This document shows positions 1 through 10,803 of a DNA stretch of 45,330 nt, piece after piece. The notes beneath the pieces were generated by a model, which saw nothing but the letters and a program-made list of their open reading frames with translations, made no database searches and was not told the DNA's origin. Position numbers and translations under genes: made by a program. Each line of letters begins with the position of its first letter. The stretch's first letter is position 1. Source of the DNA: Acanthamoeba sp. SK_2022b (Eukaryota; Discosea; Longamoebia; Acanthamoebidae); assembly GCA_027943245.1 (NCBI GenBank), contig JANDJZ010000453.1, forward strand, positions 1 to 45,330. The letters run 5' to 3'.

Positions 1-385
1 ATGCTGATCGAGTGCGGCGAGTTGAGGTCGGCCAGCCCGACGCCGCCGCTTCGCGCCTTGATGAAGGCGAACGGCGAGTAGGGCGAGAAGCTGAACGACG
101 GCAGGCGGCTGCCCATCTGCCCGCCGGTGGGCTCGGCCGCGCCGCTGTTCGCGGCCGCGGCGGCTGCGGCCATCATCCGAGCGGCCTCGGCGGGCTCGGC
201 CAGGAAGAACTCGGAGCTGCCGCTGCCAGTGTAGGCCAGCGACTCGCGCGCGGACCGCGGGGAGTAGATGGGCGAGGCCGGGTTCTGCTTGACCCACCGC
301 ATGATGCGCTTTCTGTGGCCCGTCTTGCTGATGCCGATGTCGGCCAGATCCTCCTCTGCGTGATCGCCGCCCACCACACAACAAC

Positions 386-446
<61 letters not shown>

Positions 447-2147
447 CGGGGTGAGTGGGCGGCGCGCAGGTTTGTATACGCGCGGAGGAGGCCTGGCCAG
501 CGCGTACCGGTGATGAGCTGGATGGTCTTCATGTCGTCAAAGCCGTCCTGTTGGAAGAGCGTGAGGTACTCGGCGGGCAGGTTGAGCTCGGCGAGCCACG
601 CCTTGATCTTCTTGGCGTCGTCCGCGCCCTTCTGCGCGCTGCTGGCCTTCTTCTTGGCTTTCTTTGCCCGCTCGCCCACGCTGCCGACGCTCTTCCTCGA
701 TTGCTTCTCTTTGTCGAGCTCGCCATCTTCGTCGTCGCTCCCCCTCCTCCCCTTCTTCTTTCTTGTCGACCCGCCCTTCTTCTTCGCGCTCTTCGTTCTT
801 TTCGACGTTCTGCTGCCGCCTTCGCCTTCGCTCTTTCCGCCGCCGCTGGCCTTCTTCGCTTTCTTCTTCGTTTTCGCCGACTTGGCCTCCTCGCCGCTCT
901 CGTCAAGGCCGACCGACTGCGCCGACTTGTCGAGCATGTTCTTCTTCTTGCGCGTCATCTGATCGTCGAAGCTTATGACCCGCCGCATGTTCAACTTCTT
1001 GTTGTGGCCATGACGCCCGCCATCGTGGCCGACGTCGTCATCGTCTTCCTCGTAGTCGTCGTCATCATCGGCAGTGGTCTTCTTCTCGTCATCGCTGACG
1101 TTGCGATCGAGCACGTGAATGACTCGCTCGCCGCTGCCGTCGTGCTGTCCCTCGTCGTCCTCCCGCCGAATCTCGCGCTCGCGCGCCCGCATTCGCTCGC
1201 GGGTCTGGTGGGCCGCTCGCGCGTCTCGCTCGCGCTCCTCCTCCTCCTCCACCTCGGCCCCGCTGCTGCTCTTGTCGCGGTCGTTGTCCTCCTCGGCCTC
1301 CTCCTGCTCCTCCCATCTGGGCTTCACGTCGAATCGGTCGTCGGTCCTGTTGTTCTTGACGCTGTTGCGTCGCTTTAAGATGGCGGCGGCCACCTCGCGA
1401 GCCTTGTCGACGTCGATGGCCAAGCCGACTCTGTCACGCTGGCGATCGTCGTCGTCGATGTCGACATCGACCTTCTCCTTGCCCTTGCCCACCGGCTCCT
1501 CGGCGCTGCTGACCTCCTCGCTCGAGTCCTTGCGCGGGCTGAAGCTCTTCCGCGTCGGGAGCTCATCCTTGTGCTTCTGCTCCTGCTTGTTGAGCGATTG
1601 GCTGCGCCTCCGCGCCGTGCCGCTCCTCCTGCGCTGCTTGCGCTCGCTCCGCTGCAGTCGCTTGGCCAGCCTGCGGTCCTCGGTGCTCGCGCTGATGGCG
1701 TTGCCGGCGTGGCGATTGGTCGGTTCCAGGTCCCACTCGCTGGTGAGCGACTTGATCGGTGTCGACACGTGCATGCTCGCTCTGTAACTCCGATTGCGAG
1801 CCGCCCTGTCCTCGTGCTGTGTGGTCGACGTCGGAGTTGCACCGGCGCGCGAGCCCCGCTCCGAGATCTTCTCGCTATCGAGAAGGATCAGCGAACGCCG
1901 CCACGGCGAGGAGAACGTGGCCACGGGCCGCATGGAGGCGTTGCCGGCCTGGCGCTGCCGCTGGCCCACCGCGACCTTGCTCGAACCGAAGAGCAGGTCT
2001 TCCTCCACCTCCCGCTCCGCGTGATCGCGGGTCGGCGTCCTCGTCATAGCGTTGCGTCGGTGCTGCCTCGCCGACAGGTCCTCCCGTTCCACGTCGGATA
2101 TGAACTCGGCATCCGTCGTCTCGTCCATGTCGCCATCCTCACTGCGT

Positions 2148-2215
<68 letters not shown>

Positions 2216-4757
2216 GCATGAGTTGTCAGTGTCGAGATATACGAACATTTGGGAAGCGAGGGGCGAACGGGTACCCAGCGGATGAGTAGGCGTAGCCCAG
2301 ATACTGAGCGTCGTCCCGGTTCATGCGATAGTTGGAAGGCTCCTTCTTTTGCTTGTGCTTGAGCAGCGCCATCACCAGCCGCTTGTCGTTTTGGCTGAAA
2401 AAGAACGAAAGAGAAAGGGGGATGGGGAAGAGAGAAGAACGAGACGACGTGAGCGGAGGAGAGACGGTCGTGGCTCTGAGCCGGTGGAGGAAGCGAGCGG
2501 TACCGCTTGGCAATGTCCAATGGCGTGCCGTTGATGCCCACGATGTTGGTGGCCGCCCCGTGTTCGAGGAGCGCATTCACCGTATCGAGACTCCCGCTGT
2601 AGCAGGCCAGATGCAGGGCGGTCTCCCCCGCACTACGCGCGCAAAGAGAAGACAAGTTAAACTTTAGCTCCGATTCGGGATCGCGAAGGAAAAGAACGAA
2701 AGCGAAGAGGAGAAGCGGCGCAGGTGGTGCCTACTTGGTGGTGGCATTGATGTCGAGGTCCCAATCCCGATGCGCGAGCAGGTAGCGGACTGCTGTTGAC
2801 TTGCCTCGGAAGGCTGCATAATGAAGAACTGTCTCGCCGTTGCTTTTTCGTTGGGCAGCGAGAGCGACATGTAAGTGACGAAACCGATGGTTACACACGA
2901 ACAACACAACGAAAAGACACACGCGTACCGGTTTGTGGCGTTGACATCGCAGCCGATGGATACCAAGCGATTGGCGACGTCAGAATACTGTTGCCGTGCG
3001 TCGAGTTAGCCAGGAGCAAAGAGGTTGGCAATCGATCACGCTGATGAAGCAGAGAGAGAAAGAGAGAGCGCGCACTTTCTCAAGGAGTTCGTTGTAGTCG
3101 GTGGCAAAGGGGTCAGGAAAATGGCGTATGAGATAATGAAGGGCCGTGCAGCCGTCGGACGTGACCTTCTGTACATTCGTTCTGTGCGGAAGATGTGTCA
3201 GAGCTCCAGCAGGGAAAATCAAGTAAAATGCAACAAAAATTCAAAAATAGTGGCTTGCTTCGAGAAGCGGAGGCCTTACCGTTTCTTGGAGAGAAGGAAG
3301 AGTATGATATTCACATGTCCCGCAGCACACGCGCAATGCAGAGGCGTCCAGCCCTTGATGAAGTTGAGCAAGAAAGAAAGCAGGTGAGACCGACAGACAC
3401 AGAGATCTCTGGTAGCGTCAATCCGGAGTAGTAGTTATGTTTATACCATGGCATCGGGCGTGTTGAGCTTGAGCTTCTTGTTGTTCACCAGGAATCGGAC
3501 CACGTCGTCGTGTCCAGCTGCGCCGCGCCAAATGCACTCGCGTGAGCAAGACCACACAATTCATATAATAAATTCATATAAAGTCAGCGGCGAGAGGCAC
3601 TCACCCTCCACGGAGACGTGCAGCAGATACTTGTTGCGGATGGCCCGACGCAGCACGGTCTCGTCGCCTTGACTCTGCTGATAGGCCTGCAATTCGTGCC
3701 GGGCCATCTTCTTCAGATAGTCCCCGTCGCCCTGGTTCAGCAGATCCATGGCCGCCGCCGATGTGTGTGGTGCGCCCAGGGCCAGCGGCACGCCCGGCGC
3801 CATCGTCGCCCTGTGCTGACGATTCGACGAGGCGCCGCTCTCGCCCTTCTTGGTCGACTGGCCTCGGGCCGACAGCGGCATGGCCGCGGTCGAGGTGACC
3901 GACTTGGCCGAGGCCAGCGGCGAGCCCGTGGCCTGGTCCCTGAAGCGGACGCTGTTGGCGCCAAAGGAGAGAGAAGATGGACCACCCTCGCCAAGAGATG
4001 AGGAGAAGGAGGTGCGGGCGGTTGTAGCTGGATCGATGTTGGCGTCCCTCAAGATCTTCGTCGCTTGGATGGCGTTGAGCGAGAAGGAGGAGGGCTGAGG
4101 TTTGGCTGTCGAGGATCTAGAAGTGCTGACGTTGTTGGCTGCCGTGGTGGGAACGGATGAAGAGGAAGACGAACGCTTCTCCCTCTTCTTCCGCTTCTTC
4201 TCGGCCTTCTTTTCATCCTTCTTCTCCTTCTTTTTCTCCTTCTTCTCCTTCTTCTCTTTCTTCTTCTCCTTTGTCGTAGCGATGAGGTTCGAGATGTAGT
4301 GAGTAGCGCCCGAAGCTGACTTGCCGCCACTCTCGCTCAACGACCTCTTCTTGTTCCTCTTCTTATCTTCCGTGTCGCCCCCTCTACCTTCATCTCCCAT
4401 CTTCCTCGGAGAAGAGACGCCGGCGTCTCCATCTTGGGGAGGTGGCAGAAGGTCGCCCCGTACCTCCTTCTCCTTGAGGCTTCGTCGCTTCTTCTTACGC
4501 TCCACGAGTCGTTCGAGTTTTTCGTTCTCGCGCCGCAGCTCGGCCTCGAGTTGAGCAATCGAATCTGCCGTCGTCTGCTTCACCTTCTTGTCGTCCCTGT
4601 CTTCCTTATGTTGAGGCTGGATCGCATTCTTCTTGCCCACGAGATCGGGCGCCGACTTGGTCTTGGCCAGGTTCTTGCGTGCAAACTTGGCGAACATGCC
4701 CTGTTGCTGGTGGGGCGCGGTGTGCTCCCCCACCACCGACGATGGCTCGTTCATCAT
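1..4757 (-). CDS. Ankyrin-repeat / SAM-domain protein (3' end beyond window)
   Basis: Ten exons on the minus strand: 4757-3605, 3517-3447, 3353-3280, 3181-3076, 2987-2929, 2842-2735, 2632-2504, 2394-2275, 2141-508, 355-<1; phases agree at every junction and at least 1269 residues are encoded. The first exon is a long basic, lysine/serine-rich tail with a KEKK-type run near residues 170-190. Exons 2-8 encode ankyrin repeats, seen in TPLHCACAAGH, TALHYLI, TVLHYAAFRG, TALHLACYSG and TPLDIA. Exon 9 is a very charged linker (DDDDYEEDDDD, many K and R runs) ending in a SAM domain that continues into exon 10 (KIKAWLAELNLPAEYLTLF, then GISKTGHRKRIMRWV). Ankyrin plus SAM suggests a scaffold that oligomerises through SAM; no catalytic domain is visible. 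Start chosen at the first ATG of the open exon. Exact partners cannot be told. Confidence 0.85.
378..447. repeat. (CAA)n trinucleotide tract in intron 9 of the ankyrin/SAM gene
   Basis: An almost pure CAA run; on the sense strand of the host gene it is (GTT)n. It lies inside the intron 507-356 that splits the SAM domain. Confidence 0.9.
2150..2214. repeat. (CA)n microsatellite in intron 8 of the ankyrin/SAM gene
   Basis: About 32 CA units; on the sense strand it is (TG)n and ends shortly before the acceptor at 2142-2143. Confidence 0.95.
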
Positions 4758-5525
4758 GTCTAACTATATCCTTATAATATCTCTCCCTCTATACTCTCGT
4801 CGTATTCGTCCTGGTCTTCGTGTGCCCCGTCTTCAAAAGATCGAAAACGAAGGATTAATCGCGTTTCGTTCTTTCTGCGCTTTTCCGTCCAACGGTCTCC
4901 TCTTCATCTATCTTGGCCTCAACCGACGAGGAAAGCCGGAAGCGGAGCTCGTCTCACACTGGCAGTACCAAACGGAGCCGAAGGAAGGCTGCGGTCGTAG
5001 TGATTGCGGTCACGACTATGTGCCCTTGCGCCTCTTATCTTTTCTTTGACCTCGTGCTCCTCTTCACCACCAAGATAGAATAACGCAGCAACCGTCCGCG
5101 CACAACGGTCTCCTGGCCGCCAGGTGGAACTTAAGTTTTCAAAAGCACCAATGGGCAATCATAAGAGTTTTATTACTGGGAATTTCGCAGGGCGTAGGCG
5201 AGGCAAGCGGGGCGGAGCGGGGGAGGAGGCGGATCGCTGGGTGAAAGCGTCAGGGAAAGGCCTGCTTGGTCCACTCGGGTGGCAGTCTCAGGTCAGTGAG
5301 CGCACAGGTTGGCATCTTGTGGCAATCCTGCCATCCACTGATCACATTAGTGTGGGCGGCCTGCGTCCGTTCGAGCCTCGCCGCGGCCAATAGGCTTTAT
5401 TCTGTTTGTTCGTTTTCTCGGCGCTCCACGTCACCGCACCTCCGGAGCTGAGCTGCGTGACTCTGCTTCGCAAGCATCCCCTCTTTCACCAACAGCAACA
5501 GCAACACAACAACACCCCAATTGCC
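4758..5525. other. Intergenic region between two divergent genes
   Basis: 768 bp between the ankyrin/SAM start (minus) and the acetyltransferase start (plus). Short open frames on both strands show no recognisable protein. It presumably holds both promoters; no clear TATA box was found. Confidence 0.5.
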
Positions 5526-6314
5526 ATGTACCAGGTACGTCGACCCGACAGGTGGCACCTCGTCGTGCGGCCAGCTCACACGCATGTTGCACAGTCACCA
5601 TCTCAGGAGCCGACACAGCGTGAGCGCATGTTGAACGGACAGCTGTACGAAGCGGGAGACCCTGAGCTTGTCCGCATGCGCCACCGAGCCCGCCGTCTTC
5701 TGCGAGAGTATAATGCCACTACCGAGGTAAGTACGCCCCAGAGGGGCTTTTTATTTTATTTGTTTTAATTTTTTGCACACAGGAAGAACCGGAGAAGAGG
5801 TCAATGCTGCTGAAGGAGCTTTTGGGTGCGGGCGAGGGCGCCTACATAGAGCCGCCGTTCTACTGCGACTACGGGACACACATCAAGGCGGGAAAGAACT
5901 TCTACATGAACTTTGACTGCGTTATCCTCGACTGCGCCATGGTCGAGATCGGCGACAATGTCATGTGCGCGCCCAAGGTGCAGCTCTACGCTGCCACTCA
6001 CCCACTCGAGGCCGCCGAGCGCATCAAGGTACCTCCCTCTTCCGCGCGTCAGTGCAAGTCTGCAGCGGGTTGGAAACTCACTCGTGACACACTCGCAGGG
6101 CCCGGAGCTGGCCAAGCCTATCAAGATTGGCAACAACGTGTGGTTGGGAGGTGGCGTGATCGTGTGTCCCGGCGTAACTATTGGCGACAACACCACAATT
6201 GGGGCCGGAAGCGTTGTCACCAAGGACATCCCTGCCAACGTCGTGGCTGCCGGCAATCCATGTCGTGTCATTAAGCAGCTCCCCTTGCCCAGCGAGAGCG
6301 CCCCCAGCCAATGA
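5526..6314 (+). CDS. Maltose/galactoside-type O-acetyltransferase (hexapeptide-repeat)
   Basis: Exons 5526-5534, 5595-5726, 5783-6028, 6099-6314; 200 residues. The first exon encodes only MYQ. An alternative acceptor at 5605-5606 would drop four residues in frame. The N-terminal maltose-acetyltransferase domain is seen as RMLNGQLYEAGDPEL; the left-handed beta-helix follows with GTHIKAGKNFYMNFDC, IGDNVMCAPKVQLY and IGNNVWLGGGVIVCPGVTIG. The catalytic His of the family fits the His of YAATHPLEA. The family transfers acetyl from acetyl-CoA to a sugar hydroxyl; the physiological acceptor here is unknown. Length is close to bacterial and fungal Maa/LacA proteins (about 185-200). No signal peptide is seen, so it is probably cytosolic. 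Confidence 0.92.
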
Positions 6315-6936
6315 AAAACATATTTCTGATGACGTTTTGGTGTCCCTTTGGCTGAGGCTTGCTGAAGGAACGCGAAGAACGAGCAGTCTCGCGATCGGTC
6401 CAGAACAAGAGGTTTTCTTGCCCATGACGGCCACTAAAAGCTGCTTGGCATTTTTGTTTTGAACCAAAAAGGACATAATGGTGGCAAGGGTAGCTCGTGA
6501 TACGGCCCAATGTCGTGGTTTACGTGCCTTGCGAGAACCAACAGAAAGCCTGGTGGCTTGTACCAAGAGGGGGAGGCAGGCACATGGGTGAGCCTTGGAG
6601 GTGTTGGGGTTCGACAACAGGCCAAACTGTGGCAAGAGATCAGCTCAGTGGAAACTCGGCAGGATTGCATGTGGGAGCATAACGCCCCGAGAGCTTCGTT
6701 CTTGCTCGCCCTTGGCGGGACTGCTTGAGGGAGGCTCACCTTCCACTTCATCCCCGCGAATTTCTCTCTTGCTTGTCTTAGGTCCCTAGACCTCGGTGAC
6801 ACACAACCAGGGTATAAAGGCTACTGGCTTCTGTCTTTCATATCTTCATTCAAACCTTCAAGCCCTGTATCTGGGTCCAGCTGTTCACTGCGCCAAAGCA
6901 ATCTCATCGCCGCTCCTCTTCTCCTTCGTTGCCAAC
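6315..6936. other. Intergenic region upstream of the ERGIC gene
   Basis: 622 bp. A 122-codon frame on the minus strand (6802-6434) has no recognisable domain and no support as an exon. The only clear element is the TATA box listed separately. Confidence 0.5.
6811..6820 (+). promoter_or_regulatory. TATA box of the ERGIC/Erv gene
   Basis: GGTATAAAGG lies 126 bp before the chosen ATG at 6937, leaving room for a 5' leader of about 90 nt. It is the best TATA match in this intergenic region. Confidence 0.65.
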
Positions 6937-8259
6937 ATGTCCGGTTCCAACATGCTCGGATTGCTGAAGAGTAAGTAACGAAAACTTGCTCTGCCACTGT
7001 AAAGCACTGCCTATCCTGACATCTCCGCAGACTTTGATCTGTACAGGCGGGTTCCCAAGGACCTGACGAAGGGCTCAGTTCCCGGCGCCATTGTCTCGCT
7101 AGTGTGCCTCGCCATCATGGCTGTACTGATCGGCTGCGAAGTGTATGTCATCCCATCTTTGCCGTGCCCAAGCCGAGACTGACTGGTTGTATGGTTACAG
7201 TTACAGCTTCGCGTCCATCAAAACCGAGACCCAGATGCTGGTCGACACCCCTAGGAACCTGGAGAAGCTGCGAATCAACATCAACGTTACCGTGCCACAC
7301 GTGCCCTGCTATGTCCTCTCGCTGGACACGGAAGACGTCCTGGTAAAGTGTTTACATCTCGTATGTTTGGATAGTGGTCATGTCTCACCTGTGTGGTGGG
7401 ATACCGGTTACAGGGAGGGGGAGTGGAAGACTACCAGGAGAAGTCGATCGTGAAGCTTCCCGTTACCAGCGCAGAGAAACAGCTGTCCGGCTGTCGCATC
7501 GCGGGTTACTTCAACGTGCCCAAGGTGCCCGGCAACTTCCATCTGTCCACCCACGGCCACAACGTCCAGCCGCAGGACATCGACATGCGCCACAACATCA
7601 ACTCCCTCTTCTTCACCGATTCGCCCCGAGGTACCGCGGCCTTTCCCTCATCTACAGCGAGAGGCGTTCAAACAAACTGACCCTTGGTCGACGTCGAGTA
7701 GTGTACTACCCTCCCGGCAGCGCGGTCCCGGCGTGGCGCAAGTCGCAGTCCAACATCGAGGCCGAGCTCAACAACCAGGCCCTGGAGCAGGAGAGCGACG
7801 ACGATGTGGTGGGTCTCTTCCGTCCGCTCGACGGTGTCACCAAGGCCAACGAGCAGAAGAAGCTCGGCGTGGGCGTGTCCTACGAGTACTACATCCAGAT
7901 CGTCCCCACCATCCTCGAGTTGTACGTCACTCCTCTTCTCCGTTTACACCTGACAGAAAACACGGTCTGACCTCCCGCTTTTCATCGGCTGCAGTCCCGA
8001 TGGCAGGACGAAGCACACGTACCAGTTCACCCACAACTTCAACGACGTGACCACGCCCGCCGGCCAGGCGCCGACCATCTACTTCAAGTACGAGATCTCG
8101 CCCATTACGGTTAAGATCACGCGCGGCCGCGGCTCGCTGGTCCACTTCCTTTTGCAGCTGTGCGCGATCGTGGGCGGCATCTTCACCGTCGCGGGCCTCA
8201 TCGCCAGCGTCACGGCCCGCGTAGCCCGGCAGCTCTCGTCGAGCCACAAGTTCGAGTAA
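6937..8259 (+). CDS. ERGIC/Erv41-Erv46 family ER-Golgi cargo receptor
   Basis: Exons 6937-6970, 7031-7142, 7201-7342, 7414-7630, 7702-7921, 7995-8259; 329 residues. ERGIC_N features come first: FDLYRRVPKDLTKGSVPGA, then a membrane span (AIVSLVCLAIMAVLIGCEVY, about residues 29-48), then the luminal ININVTVPHVPCYVLSLD. The COPII-coated Erv domain follows, with CRIAGYFNVPKVPGNFHLS and IDMRHNINSLFF. A second membrane span lies near the C-terminus (LQLCAIVGGIFTVAGLIASV), followed by a short cytosolic tail ending HKFE. The family cycles between ER and Golgi in COPII/COPI vesicles and retrieves or exports cargo. The cysteine-rich luminal insert of animal ERGIC3 is missing, so the Erv41 or Erv46 orthology is left open. 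Confidence 0.9.
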
Positions 8260-8589
8260 GAACCGAGGTAGTGATACCATCAAGTTGGAATCGGCTGAGA
8301 GCCAGCATCGCTGAACATACTATGGAACCAGAGGAAGAGGGAGAGGGAGAGAGAGGAGACAATGTATCAAACAAGTACATCAGATATTCGATTGAGCCTG
8401 CTGCATAGAGCTCTGTAAATACAAGCAAGTACGAGACACAAAAGGTCAAGGCACACATACAAGAAGGTGGGTGGAGCACGTTGGACAGGGATATCATCAG
8501 CTACAGCTCAAGCAGAAGACGAAGCCAGTAGTGCATACTCATGGAGCAGGAGTGCGATTGGCTATCTACAAGAAAGGGAACACAAAGCA
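8260..8589. other. 3' flanks of two convergent genes
   Basis: 330 bp between the stop of the ERGIC gene and the stop of the small minus-strand gene. A purine-rich (GAGA) stretch lies at about 8330-8358; no exon was recognised. Confidence 0.5.
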
Positions 8590-8897
8590 TCAGAGGAGGA
8601 TGGTGGGGCCTTGGGGCAGGCGCCATCGGTCGTGGTCCAGCTCGTTCGCCAGCTGCCTCAGCATTGCCAGCTGATCCGCAAGTAGCACTGCGACCACCAC
8701 ATACCCAGGGTGAGTAGTTGCCCACAGGCTACGTGGCGGGTGAGAGCAGGGAAGGGAGTGGCCGCGGTACTCTCTTCAGTCTCCCGGGCCAGCTCAGGAA
8801 TTGGAATAAGCTTCAGTTGCCTTGCCAAGATCTCATCTGGCTCTACCTCCAAAATCGTCAGCCCATCTTGAATATAGTGCTCAATCTGTTCACACAT
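8590..8897 (-). CDS. Unidentified small protein (about 74 residues)
   Basis: Two exons, 8897-8771 and 8687-8590, joined across GTACCG...GCAG with matching phase. The product begins MCEQIEHYIQDGLTILEVEP and continues through LKLIPIPELARETEEMLLAD to end WRLPQGPTILL. It is acidic and helix-prone with leucines at heptad-like spacing, so a short coiled-coil subunit is possible. I do not recognise the family. The reading frame stays open upstream of this ATG to an acceptor-like pyrimidine tract ending about 9047, so a further 5' exon cannot be excluded. It is divergent from the TilS gene with 190 bp between the starts. Confidence 0.55.
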
Positions 8898-9087
8898 GTC
8901 GTACCGGGCATTTCGTCCAGATTTGGCCGTCGAGGCTTGGTACGTTTGGCTATACGCCTGGGCGCCCTCGGAGGAACCGCACTTGCGTCCCTGCTCGCGC
9001 TCATCTTCCCGCCAGAAACGAAAAATTAGACTTAAATAGATTTCCTGGACAGAAGAAAAGCTTTTTCTCTATTTTAACGCCAATCTG

Positions 9088-10458
9088 ATGAGCGGCACAC
9101 GAACAAGACAGCCTGGTGTGGCAACACTCCGGAATGTGGGTTTCGTAGTGCCCCGACCGCGATGCCACAGCAGCGTTCCTCGCTCGTTGCCTCCTCCAAG
9201 AGGATCTGCCGCCAGGCCCAAAGATGGGCCCATGTGTGGTCTACTCCGCAGCACCTCCTGCAAGCTAAGGCCTCGACCTATCCTTCCTTCAATCCCTTTC
9301 TTTCAATCATGCCAGGTTGAAGCTCAGCAGCGCCGGTTGTTCTCAACGCCTGCCGCTACTCCGAAACCTACGAAACCTAAGGCCATCTCCAGTGATGAGT
9401 TCACTCGCTTCATGGAGGAGGCCAAGCTGAACGAGCTCCCCGAAGGTTCATCCATCGGTACGCTCTTGCTCCTCTTTTTTTGTAATTATTTATTTCTTTA
9501 TACTTATTTAATAATAAATAGCCTGCTTACACTCATTGGGTTTATGCAGCGATTGCCGTTTCCGGCGGTCCGGACAGCATGGCGCTGTGCCTCCTCACGC
9601 ACCAGTACTCCCCCTGCCCACCTGCTGCGCTGTGTGCGCTGTGCACACGTGTTCCGTCCCTGAGAGGTTTCTCCGCCGTGTAGGTGGGCCATGGCGCGCG
9701 GCATCCACGTGTTGGCGCTCACCGTGGACCACGGGCTGCGCCCGGACAGCAGCGACGAAGCAGAGCGAGTGCAGGAGTGGCTTGAGAAGATCGGTAGGTC
9801 TTCGACTACTCTTGTCCCCCGGCCTTCGCGGCCCTGCCGCGGCGCGTGTGCGTGCGCCTGTGTGCTCACTGCCGTGCCTTTGTAGGCATGGTACATGAGA
9901 TTCTGCGTCGGTCGTGGGAAGTGCCGAGCCAGACGGGCCACATTCAGGAGGCCGCACGCAAGCATCGCTACGCCCTCCTCTACGAAAAGTGCAAGAGCGA
10001 GGGCATCGAAAACCTGCTCACCGCCCACCAGCTCGAGGTACGTCTCGAGAGCTCTCCCCGACCCGCGCCGCATGGACGTGTCAGCCGCGGTCCATCGCCG
10101 CTCCACTGACGCGCACAACACCAACACACGTAGGACCAAGTCGAGACGTTCATCATGCGGCTGTCGCACAGCAGCGGAGTGGATGGCCTGGCGGGCATTC
10201 AGAAACGACACGCCCTGTTCTTTCCTCCGCTGCCGCCAGGCGCCGGCACCGCCCACTCGGCGATGACATCCACCAGATTGGCGCCGCCGTATCATCCTCC
10301 GCTCACCACGCTCTGCATGACCGAGCCCACTCGCGACAGCTATCCGGCGCCGCTTTACATCGTGCGGCCCTTGCTCGAGGTCTCCAAGGTGCTACCCCCC
10401 CCCAGCTCGACGTTGCCGCACGCACGGCGGATTGACGTTGTGGGCGGGCTGTGTGTGT

Positions 10459-10529
<71 letters not shown>

Positions 10530-10735
10530 TATCAGGACCGGTTGGTTGCCACGTGTGAGAAGTTCGGCCAGGAGTCGGTGGACGATCCAACTAACCAGAA
10601 CATGAACTTCCACAGAAATCGAATCAGGCAGGCTCTCCCTGCGCTTTGGGACGCCGTACCGCCCTCCTACGCCACCCGTGTCGTGACGCGACCTGGCGTG
10701 CGCACGGGTTTGTGTTCACCATTGCGGGCCCTCTC

Positions 10736-10803
<68 letters not shown>

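Noticed and set aside
173..2248. Minus-strand frame with poly-Cys/Val at both ends
   Set aside because: The Cys and Val runs are translated microsatellites in introns 8 and 9 of the ankyrin/SAM gene; only 2141-508 is exon.
6434..6802. 122-codon minus-strand frame upstream of the ERGIC gene
   Set aside because: No domain, no splice partners, and it spans the region just upstream of a TATA box for the opposite strand.
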